A program made the position numbers and the translations under genes. From Rhizorhabdus histidinilytica (GTDB lineage Bacteria > Pseudomonadota > Alphaproteobacteria > Sphingomonadales > Sphingomonadaceae), in NCBI RefSeq assembly GCF_900167915.1, contig NZ_FUYM01000001.1, positions 620,001-684,000 on the forward strand: DNA of 64,000 bases. Reading direction: 5' to 3'. Numbering within the stretch: the stretch's first letter is position 1; every line of letters begins with the position of its first letter. Under the pieces are notes generated by a model. The model searched no databases, was not told the DNA's origin, and saw only the letters and a list, made by a program, of their open reading frames with translations. This document shows positions 35,212-43,847 of this stretch, one piece after another.

Positions 35212-35958
35212 ATGGGCGGAAAATACGAGACAATCGCGCTGCGGCGCGAGGGCGACATCCTCGAGCTGCGAATCCATCACAAGGGTGAAGCCGCGCGCTG
35301 GGGACTGTGGGGCGGGCTGCATCGCGAACTGGGGCTGGCCTTCGCCGAGATTGCCTCCGATCCCGATCTCCGCGCGTTGATCCTCACCGGCACCGGCGAC
35401 AGATTCTGTGCCGAATTCGACATGGAAGGGGAGATGCCGCCGCCCATGTCCCCGGCGGTCTGGGACGTGATCTTCCGCGAGGGTCGGAGCCTGCTCAACA
35501 ACCTGCTCGCGATCGAGGTGCCGGTCATCGCCGCGGTCAATGGTCCCGCCTTCATCCATGCCGAGCTGGCGGTGCTGGCCGATATCGTGCTCGCGTCCGA
35601 CACGGCCGTGTTCGCGGACAAGGCGCACGGCGTGGCCGGGGTGGTGCCCGGCGACGGCGTCCATACGATCTGGCCGATGCTGCTCGGGCCCAACCGCGGC
35701 CGCTATTTCCTGCTGACCGGTCAGGAAATCGGTGCGCAGGAAGCGCTGGCGCTGGGTATCGTCGGCGAGGTGCTGCCGCGCGACGCGCTGCTCGATCGTG
35801 CGTGGGAGCATGCCCGCGCGATCGCCGCGCGCCCACCGCTGGCGATGCGCTACACCCGGATCGCCCTGACCACCCGACTGCGCGAGCAGGTGGCCCGCGA
35901 GCTGGGGCCGGGCCTGATGCTCGAAGGCATGGCGGTACTGGCGGGGCAGGGCAACTGA
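35212..35958 (+). CDS. Crotonase-fold beta-diketone hydrolase, 6-oxocamphor hydrolase-like
   Basis: A 248-residue crotonase-fold protein that closely resembles Rhodococcus 6-oxocamphor hydrolase as I remember that sequence: LLNNLL(A)IEVPVIAAVNGP, DIVLAS and NRGRYFLLTGQE are shared. The residues I recall as active-site residues there are all present: Trp30, His37, His116, His139, Asp148 and Glu238. It should hydrolyse a carbon-carbon bond of a cyclic 1,3-diketone to give a keto acid. AAGGGAGAGG precedes the start. It leads the + strand operon with OYE, TauD and Mo-enzyme genes. Confidence 0.87.
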   Translation: MGGKYETIALRREGDILELRIHHKGEAARWGLWGGLHRELGLAFAEIASDPDLRALILTGTGDRFCAEFDMEGEMPPPMSPAVWDVIFREGRSLLNNLLAIEVPVIAAVNGPAFIHAELAVLADIVLASDTAVFADKAHGVAGVVPGDGVHTIWPMLLGPNRGRYFLLTGQEIGAQEALALGIVGEVLPRDALLDRAWEHARAIAARPPLAMRYTRIALTTRLREQVARELGPGLMLEGMAVLAGQGN

Positions 35959-36058
35959 TTATTCTGGAATATTGAAAAGTATCTTCAAAAACGAAGGGAT
36001 TATATCGTCGGGGCGACGGGCTTATCCTCCACCCCAAGACATAAGGAGGGAGAGGAGC

Positions 36059-38047
36059 TTGGACTTCCCACATCTGTTCGCGCCGTTCGCGATTCGCGAC
36101 CTGCGCCTGAAGAACCGCATCGTCATGGCGCCGATGGAGAGCCATCTCGGCAATGCCGACGGTTCGGTCTCGAAGGAGGCGATCGCCTATTATCGCGAGC
36201 GAGCGCTGGGCGGTGTCGGCATGGTCGTGGTCGAATATACCTGCGTCGACGGGCAGGAGGGTTTCAGCTCGATGGCGCCGCAGCTGCGCCTCGATTCCCC
36301 TTTCTACCGCTCAGGCCATGGCAAGCTGGCGGCGGCGATCCAGTCGGCCGGGGCGCGGGCTTGCGTCCAGCTCAGCCACGCCGGCCGCCAGTCGCGCGAA
36401 TCGGTGCTGGGGCGCCAGCCCGTCGCTCCCTCGGCGGTGCCGCTGTCGTCGCTTTATCTGAACGCGGTGCCGCGCGCACTGGAAGCGGACGAGATAACCC
36501 GCATCGTCCGGCGCTACGCCGATGCCGCCGCGCTCGCCGCGCAGGTCGGTTATGACGCGGTGATGCTCCATGGGGCGCACGGCTATCTGCTCCAGCAATT
36601 CCTCTCCCCCCTGGTCAACCGGCGCGACGACGAATGGGGCGGCGATTTCGAGCGACGGCTGCGCTTTCCGCTGGAGGTGGTGAAAGCGGTCCGGGCCGCG
36701 ATCGGCAACATGCCGCTGCTCTACCGCATGTCGGTCTCCGACTTCATCGATGGCGGGCTGACGATCGAGGACAGCGAGCGGATCGCGCCGCGCCTGTGCG
36801 AGGCGGGCGTCGATGCGATCGACATCTCCTGTGGTTCGCTCGACCGGGTCGATGTGATCGTCGAGCCGATGTCGATCGAGGAGGGCTGGCGCCTGCCGAT
36901 GGCGCGGCGCATCCGCGCGGCGACCGGCAAGCCGGTGATCTGCGCGGGGGTGATCCGCCGGCCGGAGATGGCCGAAGCGGCCATCGAGGCCGGCGATACC
37001 GACATGATCTCGCTCGGCCGCGCGCTGCTCGCCGATCCGCTGTGGCCGAACAAGGCGCGGATGGGGCGGGCCCAGGACATCCGCCCCTGCACGTCGTGCA
37101 ACTGGTGCATCAAGGAAACCGGCGGCAATCGCGGGGTGAGTTGCGCCGAGAATCCGCGCTGCGGCCATGAGACCGACCCGCCGATCGACGCCTTCGGGCG
37201 CGGCCTGCGCGCAGTGGTGGTCGGCGCGGGGCCGGGCGGGATCGCCGCCGCGCTGCTGCTCGATCAGGCCGGCTTCGCGGTGACGCTGTTCGAGAAGCGC
37301 GGCTCGGCGGGCGGCAACCTGATCACCTCGGCGACGCCTCCGAACAAGGAGAAGCTGTTCTGGTATCACGACTTCCTCCAGCGGCGGCTGGCGGCGAGCG
37401 GGGTCGACCTGCGGCTCGGCACCGAGGCGACCGCGGAGAGGGTCGGCGACGAGCGGCCCGACGTGGTGGTGGTCGCAGGCGGATCGCGCCTCGCACCGCT
37501 GGACCTGGGCGGGGCGGGCGGGCTGCCGGTCCACCCCGCCTTCGCGCTGCTGCTGGGCGACGTCGAGCTGCCGCCGTCCTCGCCCGAGCGCCCGATCCTG
37601 ATCTACGGCGGCGGCGAGACCGGCACCGAGACTGCCGAGCATCTCGCCAAGCAGGGCCACCATGTCCTGCTGGCCACCCGCTCCGACGCAGCGATGCTCG
37701 CCCGCAACGCCGAGCCGCTCTACCGCATCCACCTGCTCCAGCGGCTGCGCGCCAACGCCGCGATTGCCGTCGCCGACCATAGCCTGCTGACCGCGATCGA
37801 AGGCGACCACGTCCTGCTCGAAAGCCGGGGCGAGACACGGCGCCAGCCGGCGGCGGCGGTGCTGCTGGCGCATGGGTTGGTGCCCGATACGACCATCGCC
37901 GAAGCGCTGCTCGACCTGCCGGTGCCGGTGGTGCCGATCGGCGATGCGGTGCGGGTCGGCCGCATCGGCGAAGCGGTGCGCGACGCCTATCGCTGCGTCC
38001 AGGATCTACGAAGGACCATATATCAACCGGAGGCCATAGCATGCTGA
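36059..38047 (+). CDS. Old-yellow-enzyme/FAD fusion oxidoreductase (2,4-dienoyl-CoA reductase/TMADH-like)
   Basis: A 662-residue two-domain flavoprotein. The FMN TIM barrel covers residues 1 to about 335, then iron-sulfur ligands C344, C347, C350 and C362, spaced as in trimethylamine dehydrogenase. The FAD/NAD(P) domain begins with VVVGAGPGGIAAAL. The start is TTG at 36059, with AAGGAGGGAGAGG just upstream, and it matches the family N-terminus. It should reduce an enone or dienoyl-CoA. It overlaps the TauD-type gene by 7 bp. Confidence 0.92.
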   Translation: MDFPHLFAPFAIRDLRLKNRIVMAPMESHLGNADGSVSKEAIAYYRERALGGVGMVVVEYTCVDGQEGFSSMAPQLRLDSPFYRSGHGKLAAAIQSAGARACVQLSHAGRQSRESVLGRQPVAPSAVPLSSLYLNAVPRALEADEITRIVRRYADAAALAAQVGYDAVMLHGAHGYLLQQFLSPLVNRRDDEWGGDFERRLRFPLEVVKAVRAAIGNMPLLYRMSVSDFIDGGLTIEDSERIAPRLCEAGVDAIDISCGSLDRVDVIVEPMSIEEGWRLPMARRIRAATGKPVICAGVIRRPEMAEAAIEAGDTDMISLGRALLADPLWPNKARMGRAQDIRPCTSCNWCIKETGGNRGVSCAENPRCGHETDPPIDAFGRGLRAVVVGAGPGGIAAALLLDQAGFAVTLFEKRGSAGGNLITSATPPNKEKLFWYHDFLQRRLAASGVDLRLGTEATAERVGDERPDVVVVAGGSRLAPLDLGGAGGLPVHPAFALLLGDVELPPSSPERPILIYGGGETGTETAEHLAKQGHHVLLATRSDAAMLARNAEPLYRIHLLQRLRANAAIAVADHSLLTAIEGDHVLLESRGETRRQPAAAVLLAHGLVPDTTIAEALLDLPVPVVPIGDAVRVGRIGEAVRDAYRCVQDLRRTIYQPEAIAC

Positions 38048-39018
38048 TCGAAGACACCAGGGCCGAGGGCCTGACCATCCGCCCGCTGGCGCCGGGCTTC
38101 GGCGCCGAGATCGTCGGCGTCGACCTGAGCCGGCCGATCGACACCGCGACCGAGGAGGCGATCCGCGCCGCCTGGATCGAGCATGGCATATTGCTGTTCC
38201 GCGGCGAGGACCAGGACGACGCGGCGCAGATGCGGCTGAGCGCGATCTTCGGCGAGATGGAGCCCGCCGCCACCGCCGACATGAACGATCCCAACAACAA
38301 GTTCATGATGACGCTGGCCTATGATCCGGACGACAAGGCGCCGCGTTTCCAGCAGCACTACAATGTCGGCGGGATCGATCGCGCCGGCTGGCTCGGCTGG
38401 CATTGGGACCAGGCCTTCATGCCGACGATCGTACGCGGCGCGGTGCTGCGGATGGAGATGCCTTCGCCCGAAATGGGCGAGACCGGCTTCATCGACGCGG
38501 TCGGCGCGTGGGACCGGCTGCCCGACGATCTGAAAGCGCGGATCGAGGGGCTCGAGGTCGTCTATCTGTTCAACCCCGATTTCGTCTCGGGCCAATATGG
38601 CTTTCCCGAGGACATCCGCGCGCTGCCGCGCGAGCGGCCGTCGAAGGAGCCGTCCTACGACTTCCCGCCGGTGGTCCATCCGATGGTGATCACCCAGGTC
38701 GAGACCGGCCGGAAGGTGCTCAAGCTCTCGCCGATGCACGCGCGCTACATCCTCGGCATGGACGCGGCCGAGAGCGACGCGCTGCTCAAGGAGGTGGCCG
38801 CCCACCTCGTCAATCCGGCCCATGCCTATTTCCATGACTGGCAGAAGAACGACATGGTCGTCTGGGACAATTGGCGGGTGATCCACGGCGCCAACGGCGT
38901 GCCGCTCCACTGCGCCCGCCGCGCGCGCCGCACCACGATCATGGGTGACTATAAAGTCGGCCGCTACCTCGACCCGACGCTCGACCGCGATCGCAAGGTG
39001 AAGCGGCTGGTCGACTGA
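38041..39018 (+). CDS. TauD/TfdA-family 2-oxoglutarate/Fe(II) dioxygenase
   Basis: A 325-residue non-heme iron dioxygenase. The metal triad is His121-x-Asp123 in WHWDQAF and His281 in NWRVIHGAN; the 2-oxoglutarate-binding Arg is probably in ARRARRTTI near 295. CGGAGG precedes the ATG, which lies inside the end of the OYE gene. Family members hydroxylate taurine, phenoxyacetates or alkyl sulfates, releasing a group through an unstable hemiacetal. Its partner genes suggest use on a pathway ether, sulfonate or alicyclic acid, unspecified. Confidence 0.92.
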   Translation: MLIEDTRAEGLTIRPLAPGFGAEIVGVDLSRPIDTATEEAIRAAWIEHGILLFRGEDQDDAAQMRLSAIFGEMEPAATADMNDPNNKFMMTLAYDPDDKAPRFQQHYNVGGIDRAGWLGWHWDQAFMPTIVRGAVLRMEMPSPEMGETGFIDAVGAWDRLPDDLKARIEGLEVVYLFNPDFVSGQYGFPEDIRALPRERPSKEPSYDFPPVVHPMVITQVETGRKVLKLSPMHARYILGMDAAESDALLKEVAAHLVNPAHAYFHDWQKNDMVVWDNWRVIHGANGVPLHCARRARRTTIMGDYKVGRYLDPTLDRDRKVKRLVD

Positions 39019-39073
39019 GCGACGGAAGCGGCCCGCTTCGCCAGGAGGCGGGCCGTCCGGTGGGAGAGGGGAG

Positions 39074-41260
39074 ATGCGCGAGACGCGGACCAGCCTGTGC
39101 CGGTTGTGCACGGCCTATTGCCCGATCATCGTCACGGTGGAGGAGGGGCGGGCCGTCGCCGTTGCCGGCAACCCGGAGGCCCCGCTCTATGGCGGCTATA
39201 TCTGCCCCAAGGCGCGCGCGCTGCCCGAGCAGCATTATGGCCCGTCGCGGCTGACCCGGCCGCTCCGGCGGCGGGCGGACGGCGGCCATGATCCGATCGC
39301 GTCGGGCCAGGCGCTCGACGAGATCGCCGCGCGGCTCGGCGCGATCGTCGACCACCATGGCCCGCGTTCGGTGGCGGTCTATGTCGGCATGGGCAGCGTG
39401 CCCTTCATCGCCAGCTACGCGATCGCGGCCGGCTGGCTACGCGCGCTGGGATCGCCCATGTTCTTCACCGCCGGGTCGATCGACAAGCCCGGCATCCTGA
39501 TCGCGCTGGCCATGCACGGCATGTGGCAGGCCGGGCAGCCGCCGGTGGATACGGCTGACGCCTGGCTGTTCGTCGGGATCAATCCGGTGATCAGCAAGTC
39601 GCCCGGCTTTCCCGGCCAGAATCCGGGCCTGTACCTCAAGCGGCTGGTCGACCGGGGCGCCAAGCTGATCGTCATCGACCCGCGCCGCACCGAGACCGCG
39701 AAGCGCGCCCATATCCATCTTCAGCCGCGTCCCGGCGAGGATCCGACGCTGCTCGCGGGCCTGATCCACGTCATCCTGGAGGAAAAGCTGTTCGACCAGG
39801 CGTTCGTCACGGCGAATGCGCAGGGGCTGGAGGCGTTGCGCGCGGCCGTGGCGCCCTTCACCCCGGCCTATGTCGCCGCGCGCGCCGACGTGCCTGAGGC
39901 CGACCTGATCGAGGCGGCGCGGGTCTTCGCGCGCGCCGGCCATTCGGGGGTCAGTTGCGGCACCGGGCCGAGCTTCGCCACCCATTCGACGCTCACCGAA
40001 TATCTCGCCCTGTGCCTCACCACCCTTTGCGGGCGTTGGGCTCGCGCCGGCGAGCGGCTGACCAAGCCCAATGTGCTGCTGCCCGGCTTCGAGGCGCGGG
40101 CGCAGCCCTGGCCGGCCTTCCAGGGCTGGGGCTTCGAGCCCCGGCTGCGCGTCCGCGGCCTCGGCGGGTGCGTCAGCGGCCTTTCCGCCGCCGCGCTGGC
40201 CGACGAGATATTGCTGCCGGGCGAGGGCAAGGTCCGCGCGCTGGTGGTTTGCGGCGGCAATCCGATGATGGCCTGGCCCGACCAGATGAAGGCTCATGCG
40301 GCGCTCAACGATCTCGACCTGCTCGTCACCATCGACACGGAGATGACGGCGACCGCCGAGCTGTCCGATTATGTGATCGCGCCGAAGCTGACGCTCGAGA
40401 CACCGATGACCACCTACATGCCCGAGAGCGTCAAATATTACGGCACCACGCGTGGCTTCGACCAGCCTTATGCTGCCTATACGCCGGCTATCGTCGATCC
40501 GCCCTCCGGCCATGACCTGATCGAGGATTGGGAATTCTTCTGGGGCCTGGCGGAAAGGCTGGGCTTCCCGATCCCGGTCACCACCTATTTCGGCAATGGT
40601 CCCCAGGCCGAGCATGCGCCGGTCACCTTCACCCTCGATCCGAAGGGGCCGAAGCCGACCACCGATCAACTGATCGCGATGGCGCATCGATCCTCGCGCG
40701 TGCCGCTGGAGCAGGTGAAGCAGAATCCCAACGGCCAGATCTTCGAGAGCGACCAGCGGGTGGCGCCGCGCGCGCCGGGCAATGACGACCGGCTGGAACT
40801 GGCCGCCGCGCCGATGATCGACGAGCTGGCCGCCGTGCTGGCCGAGGACAATCGCGCCATCGAGGCGGACTATCCCTTCCGGCTGCTGCCGCGCCGTCTC
40901 AACAATATCCTGAATTCCTTCGGGCGTCGTTATGCGCAGCTCGCGCGGAAGCCCTATAATCCGGCGTTCATGAACCCCGAGGACATGGCGGCGCTGGGCC
41001 TCGCCGAGGGAGACGCGATCCGCATCACCTCCCCGCATGGCGAGATCGTCGGCATCGCCGAGGGCGAGGCGGCGTTGCGGCCCGGCACCGTCTCGATGGC
41101 GCACGGCTTCGGCCGCAATCCGGGCGAGGAGGACCCACGTGGCAGCGGCGCCAATACCGGCCGGCTGATGTCCGCCGAGGTCGACTATGATCCCATTACC
41201 GGCATCCCGCGCATGGGTGCGCTGCCGGTGCGGATCGCACCCTTCATGGTTCAGGGATAG
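39074..41260 (+). CDS. Molybdopterin-dependent oxidoreductase (formate dehydrogenase/nitrate reductase superfamily)
   Basis: A 728-residue catalytic subunit of the DMSO-reductase superfamily. The N-terminal [4Fe-4S] ligands are C9, C12, C16 and C44. GINP and IDPRRTETA belong to the bis-MGD domains, and the C-terminal GDAIRITSPHG is the molydopterin-dinucleotide-binding beta barrel. No Tat signal is visible, so it is cytoplasmic. No small or membrane subunit is adjacent. GGGAGAGGGGAG precedes the ATG. The physiological substrate is unknown; the operon suggests a role in the same alicyclic pathway. Confidence 0.9.
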   Translation: MRETRTSLCRLCTAYCPIIVTVEEGRAVAVAGNPEAPLYGGYICPKARALPEQHYGPSRLTRPLRRRADGGHDPIASGQALDEIAARLGAIVDHHGPRSVAVYVGMGSVPFIASYAIAAGWLRALGSPMFFTAGSIDKPGILIALAMHGMWQAGQPPVDTADAWLFVGINPVISKSPGFPGQNPGLYLKRLVDRGAKLIVIDPRRTETAKRAHIHLQPRPGEDPTLLAGLIHVILEEKLFDQAFVTANAQGLEALRAAVAPFTPAYVAARADVPEADLIEAARVFARAGHSGVSCGTGPSFATHSTLTEYLALCLTTLCGRWARAGERLTKPNVLLPGFEARAQPWPAFQGWGFEPRLRVRGLGGCVSGLSAAALADEILLPGEGKVRALVVCGGNPMMAWPDQMKAHAALNDLDLLVTIDTEMTATAELSDYVIAPKLTLETPMTTYMPESVKYYGTTRGFDQPYAAYTPAIVDPPSGHDLIEDWEFFWGLAERLGFPIPVTTYFGNGPQAEHAPVTFTLDPKGPKPTTDQLIAMAHRSSRVPLEQVKQNPNGQIFESDQRVAPRAPGNDDRLELAAAPMIDELAAVLAEDNRAIEADYPFRLLPRRLNNILNSFGRRYAQLARKPYNPAFMNPEDMAALGLAEGDAIRITSPHGEIVGIAEGEAALRPGTVSMAHGFGRNPGEEDPRGSGANTGRLMSAEVDYDPITGIPRMGALPVRIAPFMVQG

Positions 41261-41273
41261 GCGCGGATGCCCC

Positions 41274-41300
41274 CGATGCCGGGCAAGTGCCCCGGCATCG
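41274..41300 (+). terminator. Strong GC-rich hairpin after the molybdoenzyme gene
   Basis: CGATGCCGGG and CCCGGCATCG form a perfect 10-bp stem around a 7-base loop, 13 bases after the stop at 41260. There is no T-run after it, so it may act as a Rho-assisted terminator, an mRNA-stabilising structure or a regulatory hairpin before the alpha/beta hydrolase gene. Confidence 0.5.
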
Positions 41301-41415
41301 GCAAGCGGCCCGCCCATCTCATCGAATGGGTGATGAGGTGGGCGCCGGCCTTCAGCTCGGCCGCCGGATGAGGCACGGTCCGCTCCTATCCGAAGGAGAG
41401 GCGGGGAGCGCGACT

Positions 41416-42402
41416 ATGCAGCGGATCGAGCGGCGGATCGACGTGAGCGAGGCAGCGGGGCTGGGCGAACCGGTCGAGATGGCGGTGAGCATCTTCCTGC
41501 CCGATCCGGCGGACGTGCCGGAACGACCCGTTGCGATCTTCGCGGTGCCGGGCGGCGGCTATTCGCGGGCCTATTATTATCTGAGCTTCGCCAGTCATGA
41601 AGGCTATGACGAGGCCGCCTGGCATGTCGCGCGCGGCACCATCCATGTCGCTATCGACCATGTGGGAGTGGGCGAGAGCAGCATCCCCGACCTGTCGCGG
41701 ATCAGTTTCCAGACGCTGGCCGCGACCCATGACAGCTGCGTCCGCAAGGTCGCCGCGATGATCGAGCGGGGCAGTCTCGCACCCGGCTTCCCGGCTTGTC
41801 CGGGCTTGTTCCGCGTCGGCATGGGCCAGTCGATGGGCGGCGGCGTCACCATCCTCGCGCAGGGGCGCTTCGCCACCTTCGACGCGATCGCGCCCTGCGG
41901 CGTCAGCGCGATCCACACCGCGTTGCCGCAGCGCAGCGCCGAGGAGTTCGAACTCGGCAAGCGCCGCTTCGCCCAGGTCAGCGTCGGCGACGCCAGCCAG
42001 AGCCACCTGACCACCAGCCATGAGGGCGTGGACTATGTCTATCCCTTTCACTGGGAGGACGTGCCGGCCGACATATTGGAAGCCGACATGGCGGGCGGCT
42101 ATCCGATCCGCCAGACGGCGCCGGCGTTCGGCAGCCTGACCATCCCGCATTGCGCGGTGCAGATGATGACGCCGGGCTGCTTCGCCGAGGATGCGGCGCG
42201 GATCGAGGTGCCGGTGCTGGTCGCGGTCGGCGAGCGCGACACCTGTCCCGATCCGCGCGCCGAGCCTTCGGCCTATCGCGCGTCACCCGACATCGGCGTG
42301 TTCATCGTGCCGCGCATGGCCCACATGCACAATTTCGCCTCGACCCGCGAAATGTTGTGGCAGCGCCTCCATGGCTGGAGCCGGATGCTGGCGGCGGCTT
42401 AG
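41416..42402 (+). CDS. Alpha/beta hydrolase
   Basis: A 328-residue alpha/beta hydrolase. The nucleophile elbow is GMGQSMGGG with Ser139, the oxyanion strand IFAVPGGGYS, an acid probably in VGERDTCPD and the catalytic His in MAHMHNF near the C-terminus. The start at 41416 has GGGGAG eight bases upstream; earlier ATGs give poor leaders. It ends the + strand operon, 155 bp after the molybdoenzyme. The TAG stop lies in the end of a repeat element. It is probably an esterase, thioesterase or C-C hydrolase. Confidence 0.83.
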   Translation: MQRIERRIDVSEAAGLGEPVEMAVSIFLPDPADVPERPVAIFAVPGGGYSRAYYYLSFASHEGYDEAAWHVARGTIHVAIDHVGVGESSIPDLSRISFQTLAATHDSCVRKVAAMIERGSLAPGFPACPGLFRVGMGQSMGGGVTILAQGRFATFDAIAPCGVSAIHTALPQRSAEEFELGKRRFAQVSVGDASQSHLTTSHEGVDYVYPFHWEDVPADILEADMAGGYPIRQTAPAFGSLTIPHCAVQMMTPGCFAEDAARIEVPVLVAVGERDTCPDPRAEPSAYRASPDIGVFIVPRMAHMHNFASTREMLWQRLHGWSRMLAAA

Positions 42403-42597
42403 AATATCGGGCGCTTCACCTGACCCACTCATCCTGAGGAGGGACTGAGCCTGGCGAAGGCCCATCTCGAAGGATATTTCCAGCCTCGAACGTCCCTTCG
42501 AGACAGCATTTCGCCTACGCTCAATGCTTCCTCAGGGCGAGCGGGGGCTTTTGAGTCAGACTCTCAGGATGGGCGGAACGGGAGCGTCTCGTTCTAG
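42399..42597. repeat. Palindromic intergenic element supplying both flanking TAG stop codons, copy 3
   Basis: A 199-bp element that starts with TTAG and ends with CTAG. It contains CATCCTGAGGAGGGACTGAG facing CCTTCGAGACAGCATTTCGC and a TCCTCAGGGCGAGCGG end. The left TAG is the stop codon of the alpha/beta hydrolase, and the right CTAG holds the stop of the convergent DUF1214 gene. It is clearly related to copies 1a, 1b and 2 and can fold into a long hairpin between two convergent operons. Confidence 0.85.
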
Positions 42598-43847
42598 ACG
42601 GTCGTCCGCCGGTCCCATTCGCGCTGCCGCCGGGCGATGCGCGCGGCGCGTTCGGCGGCGTCGATGCGGGTTGTATCGGCGGGGATATGCCGGTCGATCT
42701 CGGCGAAGGGCACGATGTCGAGCCAGTGACGCGGCCCCTCGCGGACCTGGGTGGTGGGGATACCCTGCCAGCGGATCATCGGCAGCAGGTCCCTGAGCCC
42801 GCCGGTGTCGACCCAGTTGGCGATCCCCGGATCGCGCGCGGAAACGACCAGGCTGATCGTGCCGTCGGCATCATGCTCGGCCTGGGCGGCGGTGAGGCCC
42901 GACTGGATGCGGTGCGCGTCGATCGAACGGTACCACCACATCGCCATCTGGAAGCTGTTGTAGCAGGCGCCCGCCGGATCGAAGCGGACGATCGCGGCCT
43001 GGTCGTCCTCCAGATGGAAATGGCCGAGGCTGCTCGCCTGGGTGACGAGGCCACCATAGCCGGCGACCCGGATAGGCTGGACCATTGTGTTGACCGGCTT
43101 GCCCGCCGAGAGGCGGAAGAACCAGTAATAGAGAGGCACGTCCTCGCGCATCCGGCGCAGCGCCTCGTCGAGCCGCTGTTCGAGGTCCAGCGGGGCGGCG
43201 TCGTCAAGCCGCTCGATGCTGAGGTCGAGCGGGGTCTCGCGCCCCCAGTCCATCATGCTGTCGCGGATGAACAGGAATTTGGTGCGCGGCGTGCTGGTCA
43301 GGTGATTGGACCGGCCATCGGCAGGTTCGCCATCGATGCTGATCGTGAAGCTACCGTCCTCGTCGAGGGCGATGCCGGGCAGTTCAAGCGTCTGGGCGGT
43401 GACCGACGTCCCCCAATTCTCGACCAGGGTGAAGGAGGCATGGGCGGGGCGGGCGTCAAGGATGCGCCCGCTGACCCGATAGCGGCCCCCCGGCGCGATG
43501 CCGGCCAAACGGTAGCAATTGTCGGGATTGTCGCCGCCCATGCGCGCGTCCGGCACGTCGCCGCCCTGCCAGCGATAGCCGGGCATGAAGTTGCGGACGA
43601 TGCGCGGCGCGGCCGGATCGATCGCCGTCGCCTTGAACAGATAGTTGGTGACCCAGCCGTCCATCGCGCTGTCGAAGCTGTCGAGCAGGCCGTCGGGGAT
43701 GTCGGTGCCGTGGCCGACGCGCCAGAGCTGCGCGGCATGGTCGCGCGCGGCGCGGGTCTGCGGCAACGCCCACATGTGCCGTACTTCCTCCTCGGCCGCG
43801 AACTGGCCGGCATTGGCGATCGGATTGGGCGCGATCGGATCGGTCAT
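42594..43847 (-). CDS. DUF1214 domain protein
   Basis: A 417-residue DUF1214 protein with signature RDPGIANWVDTGG. GRYRVSGRI and similar strands occupy the N-terminal half, and a C-terminal AARIARRQREWDRR is charged. It is homologous to the proteins at 5645 and 19240. The start at 43847 overlaps the sulfotransferase stop by ATGA, so the two are co-translated. The convergent end lies in a palindromic repeat. Molecular function is unknown. Confidence 0.82.
   Translation of the reverse strand: MTDPIAPNPIANAGQFAAEEEVRHMWALPQTRAARDHAAQLWRVGHGTDIPDGLLDSFDSAMDGWVTNYLFKATAIDPAAPRIVRNFMPGYRWQGGDVPDARMGGDNPDNCYRLAGIAPGGRYRVSGRILDARPAHASFTLVENWGTSVTAQTLELPGIALDEDGSFTISIDGEPADGRSNHLTSTPRTKFLFIRDSMMDWGRETPLDLSIERLDDAAPLDLEQRLDEALRRMREDVPLYYWFFRLSAGKPVNTMVQPIRVAGYGGLVTQASSLGHFHLEDDQAAIVRFDPAGACYNSFQMAMWWYRSIDAHRIQSGLTAAQAEHDADGTISLVVSARDPGIANWVDTGGLRDLLPMIRWQGIPTTQVREGPRHWLDIVPFAEIDRHIPADTTRIDAAERAARIARRQREWDRRTTV

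Noticed and set aside
36059-36061. Upstream TTG at 35972 as the start of the OYE-type gene
   Set aside because: The leader it adds has no similarity to the family, while TTG at 36059 has a very strong ribosome site and matches the family N-terminus.
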